NCBI RefSeq assembly: GCF_021650975.2
Contig: NZ_CP091285.1
Location: 496,001 to 560,000, forward strand
Direction: 5' to 3'
Origin: Flavobacterium jumunjinense
GTDB lineage: Bacteria; Bacteroidota; Bacteroidia; Flavobacteriales; Flavobacteriaceae
DNA: 64,000 nt
This document shows, piece after piece, positions 34,903 to 44,945 of the stretch. How positions within the stretch are numbered: position 1 is the stretch's first letter; every line of letters starts with the position of its first letter. Position numbers and translations under genes: made by a program. The notes under the pieces were generated by a model. It made no database searches. It had not been told where the DNA came from and was given only the letters and a program-made list of their open reading frames with translations.

Positions 34903-35117
34903 ATTTCATAGAATTTGTTTATACATCAAAACTATAAAATTTCACTGCTTTTATTATGCGTATAAATACCTGTTTTGATCCTTCTATAAAGCTAAACACC
35001 TAAATATGCTTGCTTTCATTTATTTTAAATTCCTATTTTTTCAGAAAGCGCCATCTATTCTCATTTGGATACTTTTTATGTATTACTATTTCAGGGCAAA
35101 AAATAATCTAAATAAAA

Positions 35118-35143
35118 AAGCAACTCAAAAAATGAGTTGCTTT
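35118..35143 (-). terminator. Terminator of the APC transporter gene
   Basis: An AAAGCAACTCA / TGAGTTGCTTT hairpin 12 bases past the stop of the gene at 35155. Confidence 0.8.
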
Positions 35144-35154
35144 AATTATAAAGA

Positions 35155-37386
35155 CTATTTAATTAATTTACTATGTCGTGTGTTAACGAATAAAACATTT
35201 CCTAGTCCATTATAAGTATTAAAAATTTCTATTCCTTTCGTCTTTAGATTACTTTCATGAAACCCTAGAATCGTTAAATCTGCCGATTTCGAGGTTTCAT
35301 TAATCAACTGAATTTTATCAACATTTTCATCTATTGGCAACATAATAATATTATTAGGTGAAATTGGTAAACGTCCAGTAGTAGTTAATTCAATCAAACT
35401 ATCCTTTTCTTTTTCGATATTCGCTTTATCAACAACTGCAAAAATCTTAATCTCCGATTTTTTCCAATCTGGATGACCTAAGATAATATAAGACAACAAG
35501 ATCATTAAATTTGCGTTTTCAAAATCTTCTTTCTTTATCCAAACATGAATTTCACTTCTATATCCAAAATTACGGTCTGAACTCGCTAAAATACATAAAT
35601 CGTAATCAGCTGAGGCAATTAAATTATAATTATCCACAACATCAGTCAACCATTCTGTAGTTCCCTTTTTAAATTCAAAAAGCATCATATTATTATCATG
35701 ACCTGAAATTCCTGGTTGTTGAATAGCCTGAACAATCGCATTTGTATTAGAAGGACTTATTATCGTTTCTAAAAAAACATTTGATTTTGTTGTATTTGCC
35801 ATTTCAATCAATTTACTCAATTTTTCATCGGCAGTTTGTCTTGTTGCTTTAGAAAAATATCCTTTCTCAAAATGAATATACGTACCAAAACCATAACGAT
35901 GAGAAATCCATTTCATCATATCAAAAGCAGCTAACCTTTCAAAACTATCTTTATTTAAACAAATAACTCCTGGCCTCCAATAATCATCAGAATTTTCTTT
36001 TTCTGTCTTTTGAAGAAAAACCTGAAGATTTCTACTAAATTGATGAATAACACCTTGAAAAATATTAGCCATACCTTTCTTATTACTGTTATTGAATGTA
36101 ATATAAAAATAAATTCCAACCATCAATAAAATTGAAGCAACAGCATATACTGCATTAACTTTAAACATTAGATAGATACATAAAACAGCACCTAATAATG
36201 ACAAATACCATTTTGATTTAAATGAAGGTCTATAGGATGGATCTGCAGCAAAATGTTGCATAAATGAAATTAAACATAAAGAACCATATGTAACCATAAA
36301 AAACATAGATATAACTTCGGCAACAGCATTAACATCGCCCATTAAAACGAAAACCAAAGCAATTACACTTGTTATAATAGTTGCATTTTTAGGTTCGTTA
36401 TTTTTTGCAGTTCCTGCAGCTACAAATTCATTTACTTTCTTGTTTGGAATCACATTATCAGAACCAATAGCCTGAAGCGTTCTTGGAGCTACCATAAATG
36501 AACCTAATGCCGACGATATTGTAGCAGCTGCAAGTCCTAAAGGAATTATAGGTCCCCACAATGCAATTTTACTCATGATCAATTGATCATTAACCAAATC
36601 ATCAGGTGAAGCAGAATAAACTAGCTTCAAGGCAATAAAAACATAAAGAACCATTCCTACAATTGTTGCTGCAAGTGTTCCCATTGGTATAGACTTCTTT
36701 GGATCTTTTAAATCTCCAGACAAGCCAACACCAGCAGTCATACCTGTAAATGCAGGAAATATAATTGCGAAAACAAAGAAAAATCCTTTTTCAGAGTCTA
36801 CATTTTTAAAAATCAAGGAGCTATCGTACACATTAGAATAATCTGTTGATCCTAAAAAAAACATTACTAAGGAAACAAAAAGAATAGCTACAACAACATA
36901 TAGAGCTTTCATTCCTAAATCTGCACCTTTAGTCACCATCAATCCAATTAACAATAATAATGCAGGTACACTGAAAATTCTATTGTCCGTAATTGTGTAC
37001 CCAAGTTCACTACTTACCCATGGTTTAATAGCTTCAAATGATTCGGCAAAAGCTATTATATAAAACGCTACACTAATTGCTTGAGATAAATAAAGAGCCA
37101 ATCCGATAGAAGAGCCTATATTTAAACCAAACGAACGTGAAATAATAAAATACTCGCCTCCACCTTCAACTTTTTGGTTAGTTGCAATTTCTGCCAAAGC
37201 CATTGCTGTTGGTATTGTCACTAAATGCCCTATTAAAATAATAAGTAAAGTCCCCATAAAACCAACTTCGCCTACTGCATATCCAAACCTTAAGAACATA
37301 ACTGCTCCTAAAATAGTTGAAATAGCAGTTAGAAAAACCGGTAAAGTACCAAAATTAGCTTTAAAGGATTGTAGTTTATTTTCCAT
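35155..37386 (-). CDS. SLC12-like (cation-chloride cotransporter type) APC permease
   Basis: A 743-residue protein starting at MENKLQSFKANFGTLP; the upstream Met adds 14 unlikely residues. About 12 membrane helices cover residues 15-430. TM1 reads ILGAVMFLRFGYAVGE, and FPAFTGMTAGVGLSGDLKDP is the best clue, matching the FFPAATGILAGANISGDL motif of SLC12 transporters. A soluble C-terminal domain of about 300 residues follows, also like that family. It probably moves cations with chloride, or amino acids; the substrate cannot be read from the sequence. Monocistronic. Confidence 0.8.
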   Translation of the reverse strand: MENKLQSFKANFGTLPVFLTAISTILGAVMFLRFGYAVGEVGFMGTLLIILIGHLVTIPTAMALAEIATNQKVEGGGEYFIISRSFGLNIGSSIGLALYLSQAISVAFYIIAFAESFEAIKPWVSSELGYTITDNRIFSVPALLLLIGLMVTKGADLGMKALYVVVAILFVSLVMFFLGSTDYSNVYDSSLIFKNVDSEKGFFFVFAIIFPAFTGMTAGVGLSGDLKDPKKSIPMGTLAATIVGMVLYVFIALKLVYSASPDDLVNDQLIMSKIALWGPIIPLGLAAATISSALGSFMVAPRTLQAIGSDNVIPNKKVNEFVAAGTAKNNEPKNATIITSVIALVFVLMGDVNAVAEVISMFFMVTYGSLCLISFMQHFAADPSYRPSFKSKWYLSLLGAVLCIYLMFKVNAVYAVASILLMVGIYFYITFNNSNKKGMANIFQGVIHQFSRNLQVFLQKTEKENSDDYWRPGVICLNKDSFERLAAFDMMKWISHRYGFGTYIHFEKGYFSKATRQTADEKLSKLIEMANTTKSNVFLETIISPSNTNAIVQAIQQPGISGHDNNMMLFEFKKGTTEWLTDVVDNYNLIASADYDLCILASSDRNFGYRSEIHVWIKKEDFENANLMILLSYIILGHPDWKKSEIKIFAVVDKANIEKEKDSLIELTTTGRLPISPNNIIMLPIDENVDKIQLINETSKSADLTILGFHESNLKTKGIEIFNTYNGLGNVLFVNTRHSKLIK

Positions 37387-37730
37387 AATAATCAAATAAT
37401 TGTTGTGCAATTTAGAAACATTAATCAATAAAAAGTCACAATATCAATCAAAATATACAAAAAAAGAACAAGAAAGGTTTAAATTAGAAATAAAGAAACA
37501 AACTGATAAAATCTATTTTTAGAAATTGATTTTCCTTAATTACAAAAACATTTTAAACTGTTTTTAACAACCAAAATACGATTGCTTCACTATTACTATC
37601 CGTTCAGTGCTAAAATAAAAGTTTTCAGATCGCAATTTACGAGGTGTGAAAAAAAATGTATTTTTCTAATTTAGATTATCTAATCTTTTTTACCTAATCC
37701 CCAACTCTTGCCCTTAATCCAAAATACACA
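37387..37730. other. Gene-free AT-rich spacer
   Basis: About 340 bases between the transporter gene and the island edge. I see no credible gene. It should contain the promoter of the minus-strand transporter, but I cannot pick one box with confidence. Confidence 0.5.
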
Positions 37731-37816
37731 AAATGAAAAGATATAAAAAGAAAAACCCCTTTAAATCATATGATTAAAGGGGTTTAGTTTATTTTGAGTC
37801 GTACTCTGCGGAGAAA
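37731..37816 (+). repeat. Left att-like direct repeat of the tRNA-Ser island
   Basis: An 86-base imperfect copy of 50229-50315: AAATGAAAAG, an A-rich run, a CCCCTTTAA / TTAAAGGGG terminator hairpin (37753-37785) and the tRNA-Ser 3' end CTCTGCGGAGAAA at 37804-37816. After this core the two sequences differ. It marks the far end of an element integrated at the 3' end of tRNA-Ser. Confidence 0.8.
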
Positions 37817-38705
37817 TAGTAACGGTACTACAGGTAATGATTACAGAACTACAGTTAAGAAATTTAATAATACGAGCTACTACTTAAATAGTTTAGAATT
37901 TGAAACCTCTATTTACAAGGATGCTTTAGATCCAAACTCTCCTGATGCAAATTTGTATTCAAGAATACGCAATGAATATAAAGTTTATGAACTTGATAGA
38001 AGCAATGGAAATAATCGTATTTTATCAAGTTCTGGTAATTTAGTCGCTTTGCCTTTGCCTTTTGATATTGGAGAGAGTGAAAGTAGAAAGCAGGCCATTG
38101 TATTGTTAAAGAAAACTAATACTATTGTTAAAGAGCTTAGTACAGATTTTATTGAAAACGAGATTCAGTTTAGTTATGATATATATGGGCGGGTAATTAA
38201 GTATGATGATCTTGGTGATTTACAAAATGGGCAAGACAATTATTATACTGAAATTGGATACCATGTATTATATAATAATATTTTGAATGTACCAAAAGCA
38301 CTCAAAGCATTTGAGGGCTCGACTTTAAAAAGACATCGAACAACGGAAGTTTTAAATTCTAACACTGGAAATATTACTAAGATTAAAGCATGGATTAATG
38401 GTTCGGATTTTAGTAAAACTAATATTCCCTATGATTCTTATGGTAATCTTAAAAAAATTATTTACCCACCAAATGCTAGCGGGCAATCTATGTTTTATGA
38501 ATATAGCTATGGTTCAACTTTAAATAAGTATATGGTGGGCATTAACGATGCTTTTGGTTATGAATCAAAAACAGTTTATAATTTTAATTTTGATGTTGTA
38601 TTAAGCACAACTGATTTAGCTAGTAATGTGATGAAATATTCATATGATTCATTTGGTAGAATGAATACAATTGTTGCTCCAAAAGAAGCAAACAATACCA
38701 ATTAA
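37794..38705 (+). pseudogene. 5'-truncated RHS/YD-repeat gene fragment
   Basis: The frame enters directly from the att core with no real start (only TTG at 37794). It carries YD repeats (FSYDIYGRVIKYDDLGD, MKYSYDSFGRMN). It ends at a stop at 38705, after which RHS sequence continues in another frame. This is therefore a truncated and frameshifted remnant of a large RHS gene that is cut off by the island edge. Confidence 0.75.
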
Positions 38706-38707
38706 GT

Positions 38708-39982
38708 ATGAGTTATAATAATACTCATGGAATTGTTACAAAAACACAATTACACACACAAGATAATGTAAACAACCCAACCAATACATATTCTAATAAG
38801 TACGATTATTATTCGGGTACACATAAAGTAAAAGAAATTGTAGATTTAGGCACTAATTTTACAGAAAATTTTGAATATGATTTTAATGGAAACCTAGTTA
38901 ATAAAAGCAATTCAGATGGCGATACTAGAAGATTGTTTTGGGATGAAAGTAATAGATTACGTGTAATAGATGAAAACAATCAAATGCAACATTATATCTA
39001 TGATGCAGCAGGAGAACACACATTAAAAGCTAGTTCACATGTAGAGCAAGTATATGAAAACGGACAACTCGTAAACAGTAGTACTATAACTTTTAGCAGC
39101 TATACTACCTACCCAAGTGCTTTTATAGTAATAGATGCCAACCAACAGTATAGCAAACATTATTATGCAGGATCACAACGCATTGTAAGTAAACTAGGAG
39201 AGCAAGATATAAGCATTTTTGCAGCAAAAAGGAAACCCTCTACAGCTTTAGAAAAAGAGGCTAAAGAGCCTAATGTATCATACGAAACTATTAAGCAAAC
39301 ACAAATTACCGATCTACAGGCTATTTTAGACAAAGCCAAACGAGGTAAAGTTTTGTTTAAAGAATATAAAACAGAAAACGAACCTGTAGTGGATAATGAT
39401 GGTATCGAGAAGGAAAAGAGACCAAGTCAAGTAGGCATTTACTTTTTCCACCCAGACCATTTAGGTAGCAGTACTTTTTTAACAGATGGAAGTGGGAATC
39501 CTTATCAATTTTTCATAAATTTACCTTTTGGAGAGACCATGTATGAGCAACATAGTTATAGTGAAAACTTTATAAACCCATACAAGTTTAACGGAAAAGA
39601 GCAAGATATAGAAATAGGCTTGTATTATTATGGAGCTCGTTATTATGACCCTAAAACCAGTATTTGGTTGAGTGTTGACCCACTGGCGGAAAAATTCCCT
39701 AATTGGAATCCGTATAATTATACCATGCAGAACCCTATTAATTTAACGGATCCGACGGGAATGGCTCCTGAAGAAGGAACTGAAAACAAGCAACCATTTA
39801 ATGAGAAGGATACAAAAAAAATTAATCAAGCAAAGGAGTATATAGGTGGTATTATTGACAAAAAAAACGATAAAATTGATAGATTAAATTCTAAAATTAA
39901 TAAGTTAAAAAGTAAACAAGATGAAAAGTTCAAAGAAAGTAGAGAAAAAAGAATAGAAAGGAAAAACAATAAAAATAACTGA
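38708..39982 (+). pseudogene. RHS core fragment leading to the metallopeptidase tip
   Basis: A 424-residue fragment with YD repeats, FFHPDHLGSSTFLTDGSGN, KFNGKEQDIEIGLYYYGARY, YDPKTSIWLSVDPLAEK and the junction LTDPTGMAPEE. After the junction a Lys/Glu-rich coiled coil (KNDKIDRLNSKINKLKSKQ) runs to a stop at 39982. The next frame, open from at least 39978, carries the rest of the tip, so a single frameshift in an A-rich run around 39960-39980 splits the gene. Confidence 0.75.
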
Positions 39983-40037
39983 ACAAAATTACCATATAAT
40001 ACAGCTAAAAAATACTATCAGTAAAATTAACATTCTA

Positions 40038-40418
40038 ATGGATCCATCAAAACATAATTATAATTTTAAAATAGGATCTGATATTGGAAGAGATATGGGA
40101 GATAATATTCAAGAGGCAGGAAATATAATGTGGGGAACTACTAGTAATGATATAACTGTCAATACAAACGGTTCTGTAGGCACTCTAATACATGAACTGA
40201 GTCATTTATATGATGCAGTATTCAATAAATTTCATCACACACCTTTTTCTGCTAACACTAATATCAGTTTTTATAATGTATACAGTGAAGTAGTTGCTTA
40301 TAAATTGACGTACGCATTAGGAGGAAGTCTACCCGCTCCAGTTACAGGAGGTATCCAAGGAATAAATGAAGATTGGTTTAATGATAAATTAAAAAAGAAT
40401 TATTCTAAAAAGAACTAA
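40038..40418 (+). pseudogene. Detached RHS tip CT5: HExxH metallopeptidase domain
   Basis: 126 residues from the first Met; the frame is open upstream to 39978. The zinc motif HELSH sits in VGTLIHELSHLYDAVFNKFH, followed by a likely third ligand in YNVYSEVVAYKLTYAL (Glu). This is a zincin-type toxin tip, in the frame one shift away from the RHS core upstream. As written it lacks a delivery shell. A sequencing error in the A-run is possible. Confidence 0.7.
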
Positions 40419-40419
40419 A

Positions 40420-41103
40420 ATGAAAAAAAGTATTTTGATGTTTTTAGTATTGCTTTCTTGTGCTTCATCAAATGCACAAAAAGTAAATATGATAGGTTGC
40501 TATGTTAATAATGATTCTGATTTTTGTTTTGATAACGATGGCAATTTTACTTATTATGATTATTCAATTTACAGATCAGATGTAAATATTGTTTTTTGTA
40601 ATGAATGGAGTAAAGGAACGTGGAAAATAGTTGAGGGTTCTATTCAATTAAACTCCGAGTTTCATACGAATCCTATTAAAATTACTATAACCAAAACTAT
40701 TGATAGGAATTTAAGTGAAAATGTTATAATTGATTTTAGAGGATTCAAAGAAAATTATAAAATATTTTTAGCGAAAAAAAATAGTGATGAATTAATTGAA
40801 GTCAATTTAAATAGCCCGTCTTTAACTATTTCTGGAGGTGATTATTACTTCAAGTTATATCCATTTAAAGAAAATCTAGAAAAAAGTATGATTATTAAGA
40901 ATGAGAATTTTGATTCGGATAATTTCACTATTAAGAATGATGAAAATTATATTATTTCTATAGATTTTCCTCAGAATATATTTGCATTTAGAACCTTTAA
41001 TAATTATATGTTAAAAGTAAAAAAAAATGCGATAATTTTTGACAAATGGAAATACAAAAAAAAACCAGATGGTTATAAATCTAAATTGTCAAAATTTTAT
41101 TAA
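40420..41103 (+). CDS. Imm5: exported immunity candidate for the metallopeptidase tip
   Basis: A 227-residue protein with an N-terminal signal (MKKSILMFLVLLSCASSNAQ) that can be read as a lipobox (LLSC) or as an ordinary signal cut after SNA. It starts one base after the CT5 stop. The mature protein is beta-rich and of no family I recognise. Confidence 0.55.
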   Translation: MKKSILMFLVLLSCASSNAQKVNMIGCYVNNDSDFCFDNDGNFTYYDYSIYRSDVNIVFCNEWSKGTWKIVEGSIQLNSEFHTNPIKITITKTIDRNLSENVIIDFRGFKENYKIFLAKKNSDELIEVNLNSPSLTISGGDYYFKLYPFKENLEKSMIIKNENFDSDNFTIKNDENYIISIDFPQNIFAFRTFNNYMLKVKKNAIIFDKWKYKKKPDGYKSKLSKFY

Positions 41104-41205
41104 ACTTATTTGTGTTACAAAAGGAAGTGTTGTTATCTAAACTTCTTTTGCAAATAATTTTATAAAAAGCACTACTTTACCAGATGGATTGCAGGTTGAT
41201 GACCA

Positions 41206-41970
41206 TTGAAAGACACACTATATATTGACCCACTGGCGGAAAAATCCCCTAATTGGAACCCGTATAATTATACCATGCAGAATCCTATTAATTTAACGGA
41301 TCCTACGGGTATGGCTCCTGAAGGTGGTGAAACTGATCCTCGACAAGGTACATATTTGATTGTCTATGGAGCGGGGTCGGACAACCCAGTTTTCAAAACG
41401 CACAATGTGGCTGATGGATTTAAAATTAATGCAGAAGCTCAAAAAGAAAAATTGATTAAAAGTGGTGTTCCTGAAAGTTCTATTGTGTTAGTTCAGGCAC
41501 TAACAGAAAATGATTTTTTAACAGCTACAAATACAGAATATGATAGTGGAAAAATTGTACAAATGGATGTTTATGCGCATATGTCTTATAATGCAATTAA
41601 TTTTGGAGGAGACTCAAATAGCGAAAATTGGGATTCCACCGAAGGAGCTAAAGACTATAGACTATTAAATAATGGTGATACAAGTAAATATAATCCAGAT
41701 AACGATAATGAAGTTTTAAAAATAAACGCTTCGAATTTTGAGAAAAATGCAAAAATCACGTTATGGGGATGTTTAGCAGGATATGATTATATTGGGATTG
41801 CTCAAGATTTTGCAAATCATCTTAATAGTAATCTTGTATATGAATTTAATAACTTCTCAAGATTTAAAACAACTCCAAAAGGAAAAAATATATATGATGG
41901 TACTATGATTAGAGAAAAAGATAAAAAAAATCAAAAAGTAAATTTAACTAAATTTAAACCTAATAACTAG
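41206..41970 (+). CDS. Orphan RHS tip CT6 with caspase-like cysteine peptidase domain
   Basis: A 254-residue frame with no ATG start (TTG at 41206). It begins inside the RHS core end (YIDPLAEKSPNWNPYNYTMQ, LTDPTGMAPEGG), nearly the same as at 39676. The tip reads TYLIVYGAGSDNP, then MDVYAHMSYNAINFGG and ITLWGCLAGYDYIGIAQDF. Paired His in a YAHxxxxxxxFGG strand and Cys in LWGCLAG resemble the HG...GC dyad of the CD-clan (caspase/DUF4347-like) fold. A protease toxin is a reasonable reading (inference). Silent cassette; the exported gene that follows would be immunity. Confidence 0.65.
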   Translation: MKDTLYIDPLAEKSPNWNPYNYTMQNPINLTDPTGMAPEGGETDPRQGTYLIVYGAGSDNPVFKTHNVADGFKINAEAQKEKLIKSGVPESSIVLVQALTENDFLTATNTEYDSGKIVQMDVYAHMSYNAINFGGDSNSENWDSTEGAKDYRLLNNGDTSKYNPDNDNEVLKINASNFEKNAKITLWGCLAGYDYIGIAQDFANHLNSNLVYEFNNFSRFKTTPKGKNIYDGTMIREKDKKNQKVNLTKFKPNN

Positions 41971-41971
41971 A

Positions 41972-42607
41972 ATGAATAAACTTAGTTTTCTTCTTATTTT
42001 TAGCACTTGCTTATTATTTTCACAAACGAATAGTAATAATAATTTAGATGTTATATCTAATCTAAATACTGCTAACAATGATAGTTTATATATAGACTTA
42101 AGTGAATTAAATAGCATTGTTAAATCATTTAATGATGGTGAGATAGCGGTTTTTTTAAAAAAATCATCAAAATCAACTAAATATAAGTCAGTTGTAGATA
42201 AATATTTAAATAATTTGAAATATTACAAAAGATATAGTTTTGCGACCTACTTCTCAGATCTTTTAATTGAAAAGAGTAATTCGGATTTGCTTGAGTTTTT
42301 AGAGGATTATAAAAGAATTATAAAAACGATAAAGCCAATTATTGACATAAAAGAATCTAAAATTATTAGTTGTTCAGTTTTTTTAAAGCCAAAATACTTA
42401 GATTTTAATTATTATTATTGCGAAATTAGAAGTAATAAGTATTTAAGTTCTGCAAACACTTTGCTTTCATATGAAAAATTAGAATTCAATCATAAAGATA
42501 TTAAAATAATGGTTATGAAGAATTTAACACAAATCAATTACCCAATTATTTTAAATAATGATTATTACGGTAATTTAATAATTTGGTATGAACGAGAAAA
42601 ACAATAA
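41972..42607 (+). CDS. Imm6: secreted immunity candidate for CT6
   Basis: A 211-residue protein with a Sec signal (MNKLSFLLIFSTCLLFSQ). It starts one base after the CT6 stop. No family recognised. The close spacing and signal peptide match the other tip-immunity pairs here. Confidence 0.55.
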   Translation: MNKLSFLLIFSTCLLFSQTNSNNNLDVISNLNTANNDSLYIDLSELNSIVKSFNDGEIAVFLKKSSKSTKYKSVVDKYLNNLKYYKRYSFATYFSDLLIEKSNSDLLEFLEDYKRIIKTIKPIIDIKESKIISCSVFLKPKYLDFNYYYCEIRSNKYLSSANTLLSYEKLEFNHKDIKIMVMKNLTQINYPIILNNDYYGNLIIWYEREKQ

Positions 42608-42631
42608 TCAAAACCCAGTAGAATTTATAGA

Positions 42632-43383
42632 ATGAGAGTATTAAACACAATAATTATTTTTTTTATTTCTACTTTGTTGTATTCGCAAAGTGAATTAAAA
42701 GAATTGCTTAATTATATAGAAACGAATCAAAAACAATTATCTGATTTTGAAAGTTATGAGAAAATTAGTGATACTATTGTTTATTGTAACCAGTTTAATT
42801 TTTTAGATTTTACATATAAAAAATTAAACTGGTTACAATATTTAAATTGCATTATCTAAATGATGAGATAAAACTTATAAAATTTAAAAGAGGAAATTAT
42901 AATTATAAAATTTCTATATTTGATTATAAGGATTATAAGTTATGGATTTTTTTATCAGGCGATTTTTGCTTGATAAAAGATGAGAAAGTTTTATTTTTTC
43001 ATCCTGATTTACAGTTAGGTGATAATGAAACTGTGAAAGTAAATGGTGTTAATGAAGTTTATCTTATGGATTCTAATTTTAATCCATTACGCTCACTCGA
43101 ATTAAGTAGTGGTTTAGTTTTATCAAGTTCTGTTTTTAAGTATTCAAAAGATAAAACTTATGAAAAAATTATAATCGCTGATGGTAATACTAAGAAAAAG
43201 AACTGCTTTAATGTTTATGAAAAGAATATTAATTCTTTATTTTTAAAATTAAATTATGACTTCCCTGGCATTTGTTCCTATTTTAAAGAATTTACTATTG
43301 AGCTTGAAGATCATAATAAATCGTTTTTATGGTTTTTAATTAGGAAACAGAAAATAGACCATAATATAAATGACAAATATTAA
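42632..43383 (+). pseudogene. Frameshifted secreted immunity-like gene
   Basis: Two frames (42632-42859 with a signal peptide, and 42847-43383) together match the intact paralogue at 43370. For example, FDYKDYKLWIFLSGDF corresponds to LDYENFKLIVSNF, and NPLRSLELSSGLVLSSS to NPLSTLYIENFELSNSS. The break falls just after a perfect 23-bp inverted repeat at 42782-42840. Both parts are otherwise well preserved, so the break is recent. Confidence 0.75.
42782..42840. repeat. Perfect 23-bp inverted repeat at a frameshift
   Basis: Arms 42782-42804 and 42818-42840 are exact reverse complements, with a 13-base spacer (AGATTTTACATAT). It lies in coding sequence at the point where the frame breaks. A perfect coding palindrome of this length next to a frameshift fits template switching during replication. 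Confidence 0.88.
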
Positions 43384-44194
43384 AAATAGTTTATATATAT
43401 TCTTTTTGCTTTCTTTCAATTTAATTTACTCAAAGAATTATCAAGAAAATCCAAGTGTAAAAACTATAGTCGAATATATTGTTGATAATCAAAAAAAAAT
43501 ATTTGGCAAAAAAGATGAAATCTATACGGACAGTATTTGTGTTAAAGATTTTAATTTCACAAACTTTAAATATTCTAACAAAACAAGTTTTGAGAATAGG
43601 AATGGATTTAAATTATATTTTGTGGATAAGATTCTAAAGAAAGTATCTTTTACTCACAATAAGAAAATAATTAATTTGAACATCTTAGATTATGAAAATT
43701 TTAAATTAATTGTTTCTAATTTTATAAGATATGATGTTATAGTAAATGATATCGTAAATGAAAAATCATTTTATTTTAATTTTGAATACAATACGATAAA
43801 GTATTACGCAGATGACATAGATCTTAGAATTGAAATCGCTGATTTAAAAAGAATATTACTTTTAGATGGTAAGCTTAACCCATTATCTACCTTATATATT
43901 GAAAACTTTGAACTTAGCAATTCCTCGAAATTTTTTTATTATCAGGATAAAATTTATGAAGAAATTGTTATCGTAAAAAAAAATGCTAGATGTAGTGAAT
44001 TATATAACATTAAATATATAAATTTTTCAGATTTATATTTAATGCTAAAAAACCCTTTTGGGAGTTATTGTGAAGTTTTCAACAGATATCAGATTGAAAT
44101 AACTAAAGGTAATCCTGATATTTTTTTTTGGTTTTTATATTATCGGCAAAAGGAAATAGATATACCTGACACTTCATTACATAAAAATAATTGA
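43370..44194 (+). CDS. Secreted immunity-like protein, intact paralogue
   Basis: A 274-residue protein with a Sec signal (MTNIKNSLYIFFLLSFNLIYS), overlapping the end of the broken paralogue by 14 bases. Conserved blocks shared with that gene include the segment from LLLDGKLNPLSTLYI to EEIVIVKKNARCSELYNI and the end FFWFLYYRQKE. No family recognised. It probably belongs to an expanded immunity set without a local toxin. Confidence 0.6.
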   Translation: MTNIKNSLYIFFLLSFNLIYSKNYQENPSVKTIVEYIVDNQKKIFGKKDEIYTDSICVKDFNFTNFKYSNKTSFENRNGFKLYFVDKILKKVSFTHNKKIINLNILDYENFKLIVSNFIRYDVIVNDIVNEKSFYFNFEYNTIKYYADDIDLRIEIADLKRILLLDGKLNPLSTLYIENFELSNSSKFFYYQDKIYEEIVIVKKNARCSELYNIKYINFSDLYLMLKNPFGSYCEVFNRYQIEITKGNPDIFFWFLYYRQKEIDIPDTSLHKNN

Positions 44195-44245
44195 TGATAA
44201 TTAGAAATTATCATCGAAAAACGTAAAAAATAATTTAATTTAGAA

Positions 44246-44653
44246 TTGAAAAAAATACTATTAATTTTAATCATTAGTTTACAAAATTTGTCTTGTAAAA
44301 CAGAAGAAAACTGTGTTGATAGTTTTTTTTTCAAAAGAACTTATGATGCTCCTACTCCGGATAAAATATCATTTAAATCAAAACTGACGAAAGAGTACAG
44401 AGATAAAATTTCGGATGATATTTTTTGCCATATAAACTTTTATATCAATGATAAAAAAATATTTGTAACTCATGATGTATTTATATATAATGAAAAGGAT
44501 TCATGTCGTTTTGTTATTAAAACAACAAATTTCATGAAAGAAAACTTTAAAGAAGAAGATTTTTATAAGTTAATCGATTCGTCTAAATCTTTAAAAGTAG
44601 AACTTGTTTATGATGATACTGGAGAAACATTTACTTTTACAAAGTGTAGGTAA
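44246..44653 (+). CDS. Small lipoprotein, immunity-like
   Basis: A 135-residue protein reading MKKILLILIISLQNLSC from a TTG start at 44246; the lipobox Cys at 17 supports this unusual start. It contains several Cys (CVDSFFF, CHINFY, CRFVIKT). Followed by a terminator at 44693. Function unknown; position suggests immunity. Confidence 0.55.
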   Translation: MKKILLILIISLQNLSCKTEENCVDSFFFKRTYDAPTPDKISFKSKLTKEYRDKISDDIFCHINFYINDKKIFVTHDVFIYNEKDSCRFVIKTTNFMKENFKEEDFYKLIDSSKSLKVELVYDDTGETFTFTKCR

Positions 44654-44692
44654 AATGAACATTCTTTTTATCTACGTGAACATAGTAAGCTT

Positions 44693-44726
44693 AAAAGAGG
44701 TTGTCTTGTAATCAATAGCCTCTTTT
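44693..44726 (+). terminator. Terminator closing the immunity-gene run
   Basis: An AAAAGAGG / CCTCTTTT hairpin followed by AATTTATTTA, 40 bases after the stop at 44653. Confidence 0.7.
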
Positions 44727-44767
44727 AATTTATTTACTAATGCTATACTTTACGTATTTTTACTCTT

Positions 44768-44900
44768 AACTAAACTTCCACTTTCAAGACTTATTAAATT
44801 AAATATGTTTCGGATTCTAGAACGCAAGCAATTGCCACAGTACTTTTCAATTTATAATTCAACGAAAATATTTGCAGTAATGTGTGCAATTGAATTGTTA
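44768..44900 (-). pseudogene. Decayed copy of the DnaC-like gene 3' end
   Basis: This stretch is similar, with many changes, to 45670-45801, the 3' end of the DnaC-like ATPase gene; shared words include TTCTAGAACGCAAGC and GTAATGTGTG. It is a remnant of a duplication or of an older related element at the same spot. Confidence 0.7.
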
Positions 44901-44945
44901 CTCGTATTTTAGATAAAAAAAATAAAATATTGCTCATCATAGAAA

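Noticed and set aside
37794..37816. True translation start of the RHS fragment at TTG 37794
   Set aside because: The codon lies in the att repeat and tRNA 3' end, without a signal peptide or ribosome site; the gene is truncated there.
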